Part shown: piece by piece, positions 27,074 to 34,735 of the stretch
How the letters are laid out: every line of letters starts with the position of its first letter
Numbering within the stretch: the stretch's first letter is position 1
Origin: Flavobacterium weaverense
GTDB taxonomy: Bacteria > Bacteroidota > Bacteroidia > Flavobacteriales > Flavobacteriaceae
Direction of reading: 5' to 3'
Assembly (NCBI RefSeq): GCF_003688495.1
Contig: NZ_REFH01000007.1
Location: 558,001-622,000, forward strand
Length of the DNA: 64,000 nucleotides
Notes under the pieces: generated by a model
The model's database searches: none
What the model saw: only the letters and a program-made list of their open reading frames with translations
Told to the model about the DNA's origin: nothing
Made by a program: the position numbers and the translations under genes

Positions 27074-27805
27074 ATGGAAACTTTAGAAAAAATAACAATC
27101 GGAGAATATGTAGCAAAAGATTTTAGAACAGCAGCAGTTTTTTCGAAATACGGAATTGATTTTTGTTGTAAAGGAAACAGAAGTATTGAAGAGGCCTGTG
27201 ACAAAAAGAATATTAATACTAATGTATTACATGATGAGATAGAAGCTGTTTTAAACTCTAAAGATGATAGCGGAATTGATTTCAAATCATGGCCATTAGA
27301 TTTATTAGCAGATTATATAGAGAAAACACATCACCGTTATGTGGAAGACAAAACACAAATTTTACTTCCATTTTTAGACAAGTTGTGCAAAGTACATGGA
27401 GCAAGCCATCCTGAATTGTTTGAAATTAATGAGCTTTTTAAAGGATGTTCTGGCGAATTAGCGCAACACATGAAAAAAGAAGAATTAATGTTGTTTCCAT
27501 TTATTAAGAAACTAGCGAAGGCAAGTCTTGCAGATGAAATTATTCCCGCACCTCATTTTGGCACTGTAAAAAATCCTATAGCAATGATGATGGCTGAACA
27601 TGAAGCAGAGGGAGATCGTTTTGTGAAAATTGCTGAACTAACTAATAATTATACTCCGCCAGCAGATGGTTGTAGTACTTATAAAGTGACATTTGCAATG
27701 TTATCCGACTTTGAGCAGGATTTGCACAAACATATTCACTTAGAAAATAATATTTTGTTCCCTTCCGCTGCACTTTTAGAGCAAAAATTTGCTTCGAAAG
27801 AGTAA
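27074..27805 (+). CDS. ric: Iron-sulfur cluster repair di-iron protein (RIC/ScdA/YtfE)
   Basis: 243 aa. The N-terminal ScdA_N (DUF542) domain has TIGEYVAKDFRTAAVFSKYGIDFCCKGNRS with the Cys pair. The hemerythrin-like di-iron domain has the ligands HHRYVEDK, LCKVHGASHPEL, LAQHMKKEELMLFPFI, MAEHEAEGDRF and DLHKHIHLENNILFPSA. RIC proteins repair [Fe-S] clusters damaged by NO and peroxide in the cytoplasm. It is divergent from norC and has a matching operator, so it is probably induced by NO. Confidence 0.95.
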   Translation: METLEKITIGEYVAKDFRTAAVFSKYGIDFCCKGNRSIEEACDKKNINTNVLHDEIEAVLNSKDDSGIDFKSWPLDLLADYIEKTHHRYVEDKTQILLPFLDKLCKVHGASHPELFEINELFKGCSGELAQHMKKEELMLFPFIKKLAKASLADEIIPAPHFGTVKNPIAMMMAEHEAEGDRFVKIAELTNNYTPPADGCSTYKVTFAMLSDFEQDLHKHIHLENNILFPSAALLEQKFASKE

Positions 27806-27861
27806 ATACTAATTTCAGAAGATAAACATGCAAAGGTAAAATCTTCTTAGTAGGTCTATTG

Positions 27862-27988
27862 CACATAGAAACATAGTTGCATCATTATAATAGGCATCTT
27901 TGGAAATTATTTCTCAGCTAGATTTGAGTTTTCTAATAGAAATAAAAAAAGCCTCTTATTTATTTTGATAGCATTATGATTCTATGTG
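27862..27988. repeat. Inverted-repeat bounded non-coding element
   Basis: CACATAGAAaCATAgTtGC (from 27862) and its near-complement ending at 27988 (GCATTATGATTCTATGTG) form arms of about 19 bp with few mismatches around some 90 bases. The right arm is followed by T7. It may be a long terminator for ric or a small extragenic repeat. I see no coding frame inside. Confidence 0.5.
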
Positions 27989-28522
27989 TTTTTTTATTTG
28001 CGACTAGAACATTTTCTCAGTTTGTGCTTCAGTAAATTATAATACTAAATTTTTACATTTTTAAATCATTCCCTGCACTACAATTTCTTAATCGAATCTT
28101 GTTCTTTTAAAAATTGAATATGCAAAATTGCTTTATAAAAAAGGTAGAACATGAAATCTTTGCTTTGCAATCATACTTTTAATTGAGATTTTTAGATACG
28201 ATCAAGAATAATTTCTTCTGTTTTATTATAAGGAATTATGCTATTTGAGTTGGAAATTAGAAAATGTAAATCTTTCGATCACAAATATTAAACTACACTT
28301 TCAAATTAAATAAGATGAAAATGTCTTTTTGAAAGCGTACCTTTGAAAATGTAATACTTTTTATGTGAACCATCTTTATATTGATAATTTTCTCCCCAAA
28401 ACTAAAAAAGATCCAAACAAGTAAATTAAAATGGTTTTTCACATGCGATCAGTTGACATTAATAACTTTTAAAGTTAATAATTGTTTTTTTATTCGTTAG
28501 GGGCGATTTAAATTTTTAGAAT
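27989..28522. other. Long non-coding AT-rich gap before the hemerythrin gene
   Basis: About 530 bases with frequent stops in all frames. The only structured part I see is an imperfect palindrome AATAACTTT-T-AAAGTTAAT at 28461-28479, about 45 bases before the hemerythrin ATG, which could be an operator. No copy of the dyad shared by norC, nirK and ric is evident. Confidence 0.45.
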
Positions 28523-28987
28523 ATGATTTCAAATAGACCTTTAAAAAGAGCTATAGAATTGCAACCATTAAGTCATGATCATCATCACGGTTTGCAATTA
28601 TGTTGGAAGATTAGAACAGGTTTCTCAAGAAAAATTGAATTAGAACGCATAAAAAAATATGCTGATTGGTTTTTCGTAACACACTTAGAGCCTCATTTTG
28701 AATTAGAAGAGAACTACATTTTTACTGTTTTAGACTCATCAAATGAACTCATTAAACAAGCTTTGACAGATCACCGAAGATTAAAAAGATTGTTTACTCA
28801 AACTTCTGACTTAGAGAAAGCATTAGGGCGTATTGAGGAAGAATTAGAAAAGCATATTAGATTTGAAGAGCGCGTTTTGTTTCCTGAAATTCAAAGCGAA
28901 GCTACCGAACTGCAATTGTCAAAGATTAGTGAGATTCATACGCACGAAGTTTTTGTAGAAAACGTAGAAGATGTTTTCTGGAGTTAA
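28523..28987 (+). CDS. Hemerythrin-domain protein
   Basis: 154 aa, single hemerythrin-like four-helix domain. Probable iron ligands: LSHDHHHGLQLCW, THLEPHFELEENYIF, LTDHRRLKRLF and LEKHIRFEERVLFPEI. Related to proteins that bind O2 or NO or store iron for repair. It is separate in sequence from ric but lies in the same NO-response region, 79 bases before the Rrf2 regulator gene. The substrate is not known. Confidence 0.9.
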   Translation: MISNRPLKRAIELQPLSHDHHHGLQLCWKIRTGFSRKIELERIKKYADWFFVTHLEPHFELEENYIFTVLDSSNELIKQALTDHRRLKRLFTQTSDLEKALGRIEEELEKHIRFEERVLFPEIQSEATELQLSKISEIHTHEVFVENVEDVFWS

Positions 28988-29066
28988 TAAAGACTTTTAA
29001 TGCCGTTTTTTTAATTAGAGACAAGAATTATAACCATTTCACTTTACTTCATATACAAATTCGATT

Positions 29067-29501
29067 ATGTTTTCTAAAACTTGTGAATACGGCATTAGAG
29101 CTACTATTTTTATCGCATCTCAATCGTGCCAAAACAATCGTGTGGGACTTAAAGATATTGCAAAAAAGATAGACTCTCCAGAAGCTTTTACAGCAAAAAT
29201 TTTGCAGATATTATCAAAAAGTTCAATTGTTAGTTCTGTAAAAGGAGTAGGAGGTGGCTTCGAAATTTCGAAAATAGCAATGAGTCAAATAACCCTTGCG
29301 CAAATTGTGACAGCGTTAGATGGCGACCGTGTTTTTACAGGCTGCGGTCTTGGATTAAATCAATGTTCAGAGGATCATCCATGTCCAGTGCACGATAAGT
29401 TTAAAGAGATTAGAAATGAACTAGCCTTTATGTTAGAGAATACAAATCTTGAAGAATTGGCGCTTGGAATTAAATCTGGAGATACTTTTTTAAGATATTA
29501 G
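29067..29501 (+). CDS. Rrf2-family regulator, NsrR/IscR-like
   Basis: 144 aa. An N-terminal winged helix (MFSKTCEYGIRATIFIAS, VGLKDIAKKIDSPEAFTAKILQ, VKGVGGGFEISK) is followed by three cysteines: Cys93, Cys100 and Cys106, spaced C-x6-C-x5-C. NsrR and IscR bind an iron-sulfur cluster through three such cysteines, and NsrR loses repression when NO attacks the cluster. The position beside ric, hemerythrin and nor/nir suggests it is the NO-responsive repressor acting on the dyad at norC, ric and nirK. That link is inferred. Confidence 0.9.
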   Translation: MFSKTCEYGIRATIFIASQSCQNNRVGLKDIAKKIDSPEAFTAKILQILSKSSIVSSVKGVGGGFEISKIAMSQITLAQIVTALDGDRVFTGCGLGLNQCSEDHPCPVHDKFKEIRNELAFMLENTNLEELALGIKSGDTFLRY

Positions 29502-29605
29502 AACAACTTCTTTTATCGATATATAGCGCTAATTTTTATTTTAGCACAAGTGGTATCTTATGTATTATTAAGTAACTACTTCTGAAAAATAGTTTAATTA
29601 ACAAC

Positions 29606-29660
29606 AAAAAGAATTGCACATAGCTCCATTACTATTTTATTGAGATATGTGCAATTTTTG
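29606..29660. terminator. Bidirectional terminator between the Rrf2 gene and the TonB receptor gene
   Basis: AATTGCACATA and TATGTGCAATT pair around a loop of about 25 bases, with A runs on the left and T runs on the right. It lies between convergent genes (stops at 29501 and 29680). Confidence 0.7.
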
Positions 29661-29679
29661 TTACTGACAGCACTAACAA

Positions 29680-31695
29680 CTAATACGCAAAAGTTACATT
29701 CAAAAAGAAGTTCCTTCCTTTTCTTGGAATATTATTCCAATCAGAAAAAGTTGAATAATACGTATCTAAAACATTTTCTATTCCAGCTCTCACATTTAAT
29801 TTACTTTCATTAATTGCAAACAAATAGCTGGATGTAAGATTGAGTATGGCATAATCTGGCGTTCTATCCTCCCCGTAAAAGGGACTATATTGAGTTTGTG
29901 TTGCATTTCCTTGAATCATAATTTCTGCTGAGAAACGATCTTTTTTATAATTCAAAGCAGTTGAATAGCGCAGCGGACTAATAAAAGGTAAATTTTGATT
30001 TTCAAGATCTTTCCCATAATTATAAACTAATTGTCCTTTAGCTTTAAAATGGGAATCAAATTGATATTCTAAATTTAAATCTGTATTGAAAATAGTAGCG
30101 TAATCTAACGCTGTGTAAACTTTAATTCCGCTTGCGCCAATAGTCATCGGTAAGACAGTTGCATCCGGCTTTCCAACAATATAATTAGAAATATGAAAAT
30201 AAGAAGAGGTTAATTTGGCAGAGAACGATTTGTTCTTATAACCTAGATAGGCGTTCCCTTCAACAGAATTTTCATTTTTCAATCCTGGATTTCCTATGTA
30301 ATCATATCGATCAAAACTATTGAATAAGTAGAAACCATATCCTTCTGAAACTGAAGGAGCTCTTTCGCCGTAAGCTATACCTAATCCGTATTCGAATCCA
30401 TTTTGATAATGTAAATAGTTAGCAGAAATACTTTTTAAAATTCGGCTTTTACTTTTACTCATGTTTGGGTAAAAAATTTGTAAACTTTCTAAACCCAATT
30501 GATCTGCAACTTCATTGAAATGATTTCCTAAACTTACAGAAAATTTTAAACTAGATGCGGCATTCAAAGCGATATTATCTTCGAGAAAGAGACTTCCGTA
30601 AAAAGTTCGAACATCCGGCCAAGTATACATAAACATCAAATTTTCATTTGGATCGCTTGGATACATTGTCATTTCTGCTATTGATCTGTTGTAAAAAGAG
30701 TTCAAATCAACATTAAAATGATGGTTTTCAATAACTCCTTTTATTTTCGAATAGAATCCGTAAGTATCACTCCAACCTGGCATATCCATGTGAATAGGTA
30801 CTGCTGGACGTTTAGTGTCGTCCATTTTATGCGTAATGGTATTGTAATAAATTTTAGTTTCCCAATTGGTCAGTGCGAGATCTGAAGTGAGCTTTTTTGA
30901 TTTTGGAACGTACTCAAATTTCAATGAAGTGATTAAAGCTTCTGCGAGAGAAACATCCATCGGTAAAGCTGGATAACCTACAGCGGTAGCTTTGTCATAT
31001 ATTATAGAGCCTTCTACTAACTTATTTTTATCAATTAGAACACCAGAAGTTGCAGATATGTTAAATTTTCGAAACTGTGAAAACAATACTTTTTGACTAT
31101 TTCCACCGCTGTAATTATCAGCGTCTCGATACATAAAGTCTGTGTCGATGTAAAAGGAATCGCTAACATAATTAACGGCTGTTCCAAAAATCTTCTGATT
31201 ACTATTGGTTTCAAATCCTGTATTTACAGAAGTTTTCCAACCTAAATCATTAAAGCTGCTTCGGTTTCTTTTTAAATCTATTGCTCCGCCGATTGTTGCT
31301 CCATGGCAAGCGCCTTGCTGCCCTGACTTTATGGAAGCTTCAGATAAATTAGAAACTTCGATGTATGATGAAATGGGATCCATTTTATCAGTACAAGCTC
31401 CAAAAATTCGCATTCCATCAATGGTAATTAGCGTTCTTTCGGTAGCCATACTATTTAAAACTGGTTCCCAAGCGTAACCACCTCTTTTAATCATTTCTAT
31501 CTTACCAGATTGCTGCAAATATTCGTCAATACTTGCTAAAGGTTTTACTTGCTTCTGACTTATTTCTGATTTTTTACCAATAACTATAACTTCGTTTAAA
31601 TTATTTGGCGCAATAGTGTCTTTAGTTTGCTCTTGTCCATAAATTGAAGCTATGGCAAGACAAAACAATGCCCAGGAAAATATTATCTTTTTCAT
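29680..31695 (-). CDS. TonB-dependent outer-membrane copper receptor, OprC/NosA-like
   Basis: 671 aa from the ATG giving MKKIIFSWALFCLAIASIYG; an in-frame ATG 26 codons upstream would put a non-signal stretch ahead of it. A plug domain is followed by a 22-strand-type barrel ending in an aromatic residue (FFLNVTFAY). The plug has FGACTDKMDP (Cys101-x3-Met105) and the barrel has THKMDD (His289-x-Met291). These match the C-x3-M and H-x-M copper ligands described for Pseudomonas OprC. It is therefore probably a copper importer, possibly supplying NirK. It is last of three minus-strand genes. Confidence 0.85.
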   Translation of the reverse strand: MKKIIFSWALFCLAIASIYGQEQTKDTIAPNNLNEVIVIGKKSEISQKQVKPLASIDEYLQQSGKIEMIKRGGYAWEPVLNSMATERTLITIDGMRIFGACTDKMDPISSYIEVSNLSEASIKSGQQGACHGATIGGAIDLKRNRSSFNDLGWKTSVNTGFETNSNQKIFGTAVNYVSDSFYIDTDFMYRDADNYSGGNSQKVLFSQFRKFNISATSGVLIDKNKLVEGSIIYDKATAVGYPALPMDVSLAEALITSLKFEYVPKSKKLTSDLALTNWETKIYYNTITHKMDDTKRPAVPIHMDMPGWSDTYGFYSKIKGVIENHHFNVDLNSFYNRSIAEMTMYPSDPNENLMFMYTWPDVRTFYGSLFLEDNIALNAASSLKFSVSLGNHFNEVADQLGLESLQIFYPNMSKSKSRILKSISANYLHYQNGFEYGLGIAYGERAPSVSEGYGFYLFNSFDRYDYIGNPGLKNENSVEGNAYLGYKNKSFSAKLTSSYFHISNYIVGKPDATVLPMTIGASGIKVYTALDYATIFNTDLNLEYQFDSHFKAKGQLVYNYGKDLENQNLPFISPLRYSTALNYKKDRFSAEIMIQGNATQTQYSPFYGEDRTPDYAILNLTSSYLFAINESKLNVRAGIENVLDTYYSTFSDWNNIPRKGRNFFLNVTFAY

Positions 31696-31710
31696 AATGA
31701 AGCGTAATAT

Positions 31711-31743
31711 AAAGGCCAAAATGTATGATGTTTTGGCCTTTTT
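31711..31743. promoter_or_regulatory. Hairpin just upstream of the TonB receptor gene
   Basis: AAAGGCCAAAA and TTTTGGCCTTT form a perfect 11-bp stem. On the minus strand the stem ends 16 bases before the receptor ATG. It is terminator-shaped but with a weak T run in that direction, so it may be an attenuator or a terminator for the upstream lipoprotein gene. Confidence 0.5.
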
Positions 31744-31758
31744 GATTTGAGAAAATTG

Positions 31759-31797
31759 TTCTACCACCATCACAATTGTAATGTTATGGCAGTAGAA
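31759..31797. promoter_or_regulatory. Imperfect inverted repeat upstream of the TonB receptor gene
   Basis: TTCTACCACCAT and ATGGCAGTAGAA are complementary at 10 of 12 positions around a 15-base spacer. It lies in the 158-base gap between the lipoprotein gene and the receptor gene and could be an operator or a second stem. Confidence 0.4.
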
Positions 31798-31853
31798 TAT
31801 ATTTAAATAATGCTATTTAAAAGTTTAAAATATATGTAAATAGAATAGCAGAT

Positions 31854-32705
31854 TTAGAATTCAATTTCGAAGTAGATAGTACTTGACGGAACAGCGTCAG
31901 TGATTGATTCCCCTTTTAAAACTTCATTTTTGTCATTCAGAAGTTGGAGGTTAATTTTCCAATAGCCAGTCATTGTCAATGACAGTTTTCCATGATAAAG
32001 TTTATCGATACTTGACTGAATTAAGTCAACATTGTTTGGAGAACCGTGATTTCCCATACTTGGCATTCTTGGATCGATTTTAACTTTGAAGCCATCAACC
32101 ACTGGGAATTGCATCATGGATGACATTTTATAAACGCCAACAGTCATTTCATTTGTAGCAACTTTTGGGTTTGAAGGATCAATAAGTGCTAGCAGATACT
32201 TTGTGCCATCTGTGCCTATAAAAGTTGTTACTCTTTGTTTCGTTGAAGCAGGCACAGCAATCTGAGCGCTAACACTTTCAGCGACACCATTAATGCTGTA
32301 ATTTACAGTCAAAAACCAATGTTCCATCGTGTTTTCTGCCATTTGAAATACAATATAGCCGTTGTATAAAGTTTGTTTTCCTGAAGTTTTTTTAATTTCA
32401 GAATAAGGACAAGCATGCGTCATTGTAGACATTTTCATTATTGGCGCCCAATTTACGGTAGCATTTGTTTCGTATTCTTTAGTTGCCTTGTTTTTAATCC
32501 GCAATGAAATTGCATTGTAGCCTTGTTGTAAAGTTCCTGAAGCCGAATAAAGCTCAATGGTATGAGTATCGTTTGTTAATTCTTGAATTTTTGTAAGTCC
32601 GTCTAATTCGCTGATTACTATTGGTTCACTATTATCAGTTGAACATGAAACAAAAGTGAATGCAATAAGTAACACAGTCACTATATTTTTTAATTGAAAT
32701 TTCAT
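31854..32705 (-). CDS. Lipoprotein with two YtkA/FixH-like domains
   Basis: 283 aa, lipobox TFVSC (Cys 21). Two beta-sandwich halves each have the Met/His-rich pattern of YtkA-like auxiliary copper proteins. The first is GYNAISLRIKNKATKEYE with MKMSTMTHACPYSE. The second is FKVKIDPRMPSMGNHGSPN with GKLSLTMTGYWKINLQLL. Met and His clusters suggest Cu(I) or Cu(II) binding at the periplasmic face. It lies between the small membrane protein gene and the OprC-like receptor, supporting a copper role. The domain call is from pattern, not a search. Confidence 0.72.
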   Translation of the reverse strand: MKFQLKNIVTVLLIAFTFVSCSTDNSEPIVISELDGLTKIQELTNDTHTIELYSASGTLQQGYNAISLRIKNKATKEYETNATVNWAPIMKMSTMTHACPYSEIKKTSGKQTLYNGYIVFQMAENTMEHWFLTVNYSINGVAESVSAQIAVPASTKQRVTTFIGTDGTKYLLALIDPSNPKVATNEMTVGVYKMSSMMQFPVVDGFKVKIDPRMPSMGNHGSPNNVDLIQSSIDKLYHGKLSLTMTGYWKINLQLLNDKNEVLKGESITDAVPSSTIYFEIEF

Positions 32706-32780
32706 TTTATTTTTATTTAGGTGTATGGGAAATGCGTTTGTAAAGAATTAATCTTTCAAACAATTGTAACCACATGCAGT

Positions 32781-32804
32781 TTCTATTTTTGGAAAAAAAT
32801 AGAA
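32781..32804. terminator. Hairpin with T/A runs between the small membrane protein and lipoprotein genes
   Basis: TTCTATTTTT and AAAAATAGAA pair around a short loop, 26 bases beyond the minus-strand stop at 32830. The stem itself is U/A-rich, so termination would be partial. Confidence 0.4.
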
Positions 32805-32829
32805 TAAGGCAAGTACTTTAATTAAAATT

Positions 32830-33204
32830 TTATGAAATAATGGCGGGCGGTCGAAATAAGAATCCACTCAGCCTATAAGAATAAAGGTTGGAATAGAAAC
32901 TATTTGCTTTTTCAGTTTTATGAAAATAAAGAGGTAATATAGTTTGTGAAGTTAATTCTTCAAAAAATACAAATACAATCTCTTGAGAACTTAACTTTTT
33001 ATTAGTAGAAATTGGACCGTCGCTTTCGGCACTCTTTGCGGCTTGTTTCATTAAATGACATTGACCATTACATTCTAATTTTGGTTTATCTTTATTAATA
33101 CAGAGCACTTTTGAAATATAATCATACCTTACTAAATACTCTATAATGGGAAACATCGGTTTCAGAAGTATTAGTAGCGCTAGTATGAGGAAAACTTTTT
33201 TCAC
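32830..33204 (-). CDS. Small membrane-anchored protein with CNGQCHL motif
   Basis: 124 aa from a GTG at 33204 (VKKVFLILALLILLKPMFP). The frame continues to an ATG at 33225, but a perfect -7 box (33209-33216) lies between, so the GTG is the likely, nearly leaderless start. One N-terminal helix, then YDYISKVLCINKDKPKLECNGQCHLMKQ with three cysteines that could bind metal, then an ordinary polar tail. I know such proteins only as a Bacteroidota group found near metal-related receptors. No function assigned. Confidence 0.7.
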   Translation of the reverse strand: MKKVFLILALLILLKPMFPIIEYLVRYDYISKVLCINKDKPKLECNGQCHLMKQAAKSAESDGPISTNKKLSSQEIVFVFFEELTSQTILPLYFHKTEKANSFYSNLYSYRLSGFLFRPPAIIS

Positions 33205-33208
33205 GAGA

Positions 33209-33216
33209 CAAATATA
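33209..33216 (-). promoter_or_regulatory. -7 promoter box (TATATTTG) ahead of the CNGQCHL-protein gene
   Basis: Exact TAnnTTTG on the minus strand, ending 4 bases before the GTG start. Confidence 0.6.
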
Positions 33217-33430
33217 CTGTGACATTGGAGTAAATAAGTATGACTTTTATCATATTTGTTCATAATTTTCTTTTGAAGAAACACTTTTAAAAACATTATT
33301 TAATATTCATTTTATTAAATAAAATAGAGCTGCGATAATAAATTTCTATTATGAATTATAAGTGATTGAAACGAAGAACAAAAAGAGTATTCTGCTTTAA
33401 AACTGCTTCTTTTTCTATTTTAAATATTTG

Positions 33431-33438
33431 TAACTTTG
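33431..33438 (+). promoter_or_regulatory. -7 promoter box (TAACTTTG) of mnmA
   Basis: Exact TAnnTTTG, 29 bases before the mnmA ATG. It excludes the longer open frame upstream as coding. Confidence 0.6.
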
Positions 33439-33467
33439 TAATCTTAATAAATTATAATTTTTTGAAG

Positions 33468-34655
33468 ATGAAGCGTGTTGTTGTAGGACTTTCAGGAGGA
33501 GTAGATTCAAGTGTTGCTGCTTATTTATTGCAGAAACAAGGGTATGAAGTTATTGGACTTTTTATGAAGAATTGGCATGACGATTCTGTTACAATATCAA
33601 ATGAATGTCCGTGGTTAGAAGATAGTAATGATGCGTTGTTAGTAGCAGAAAAATTAGGTATTCCTTTTCAAACTGTCGATTTAAGTGAGCAGTACAAAGA
33701 GAAAATAGTGGACTACATGTTCAATGAATATGAGAAAGGAAGAACCCCTAATCCAGATGTTCTTTGTAATCGCGAGATAAAATTTGATGTATTTATGAAA
33801 ATCGCTTTGAGTTTAGGAGCTGATTACGTGGCAACTGGACACTACTGCAGAAAGACTGAAATCGAAGTAAATGGTGAATTGATTTATCAGCTAAAAGCTG
33901 GTGCTGATGGCAACAAAGATCAGTCCTATTTCCTATGTCAATTGTCGCAAGAACAGTTAGCAAAGTCGCTTTTTCCTATTGGAGAATTGACAAAACCTGA
34001 AGTGCGAGAAATCGCGGCTGAAATGGATTTGATTACTGCTGAAAAGAAAGATTCGCAAGGTTTATGTTTTATTGGTAAGGTGCGTTTACCAGAATTTTTA
34101 CAACAAAAATTACAACCTAAAGAAGGCGTTATTATCCAAATTGATAAAAACGATTCCATATACGATTTTGAAAAGAAGGATGACTTAAGTTTAGAAGAAG
34201 AGTTAAAATTAGCTTCTAAAAAACTTCCTTACACTCCGCAAATGGGTAAAGTAGTGGGAAAACATCAAGGTGCACATTATTTCACTATTGGTCAGCGTAA
34301 AGGTTTAAACGTAGGAGGCACAACAGATCCTTTGTTTATAATTGCAACCAATGTAGAAACCAATACAATTTATACTGGATTGACAAGTTCTCACCCTGGA
34401 TTATTCAGAAAAGCGTTGCGCATCGAAAAAGATGAGGTTCACTGGATTCGCAAGGATTTGGCTTTAGCCAATGGTGAGAGTAAAGAGTTTATGGTTCGAA
34501 TAAGATACAGACAGCCGTTGCAAAAAGCTACTTTATATCAGTTTGAAAAAGAAATGTACATCGCATTTGATGAACCACAATCAGCGATAACTGAAGGACA
34601 ATTTGCAGCTTGGTATTCAGATGATGAATTAGTTGGTTCTGGAGTGATTTCGTAA
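33468..34655 (+). CDS. mnmA: tRNA-uridine 2-sulfurtransferase MnmA
   Basis: 395 aa from the ATG giving [20 protein letters not shown]. It thiolates U34 of tRNA Lys/Glu/Gln at the wobble base. The PP-loop ATP site is GLSGGVDSS. The two catalytic cysteines lie in [12 protein letters not shown] (about 102) and [11 protein letters not shown] (about 200). A C-terminal beta-barrel is present. The frame runs 34 codons further upstream, but that part contains the promoter and is not conserved in type. It is a single gene between the copper cluster and the subtilase gene. Confidence 0.96.
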   Translation: MKRVVVGLSGGVDSSVAAYLLQKQGYEVIGLFMKNWHDDSVTISNECPWLEDSNDALLVAEKLGIPFQTVDLSEQYKEKIVDYMFNEYEKGRTPNPDVLCNREIKFDVFMKIALSLGADYVATGHYCRKTEIEVNGELIYQLKAGADGNKDQSYFLCQLSQEQLAKSLFPIGELTKPEVREIAAEMDLITAEKKDSQGLCFIGKVRLPEFLQQKLQPKEGVIIQIDKNDSIYDFEKKDDLSLEEELKLASKKLPYTPQMGKVVGKHQGAHYFTIGQRKGLNVGGTTDPLFIIATNVETNTIYTGLTSSHPGLFRKALRIEKDEVHWIRKDLALANGESKEFMVRIRYRQPLQKATLYQFEKEMYIAFDEPQSAITEGQFAAWYSDDELVGSGVIS

Positions 34656-34735
34656 ATTTAAAATTTTAAGAAGTTGAAAATTATTAGCGTCAATACAAAG
34701 ATTTAATAATGCAGTAGCAGCGAAAAGTAGAATTT

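Noticed and set aside
27806..28522. Possible decayed gene in the ric-hemerythrin gap
   Set aside because: No fragment of recognisable protein in any frame; only an inverted repeat and a palindrome are supported.
31696..31773. Longer N-terminus of the TonB receptor
   Set aside because: It would bury the signal peptide behind 26 residues and covers the hairpin at 31711-31743.
33366..33467. 34-codon N-terminal extension of mnmA
   Set aside because: It contains the TAACTTTG promoter box, and MnmA begins at [10 protein letters not shown].
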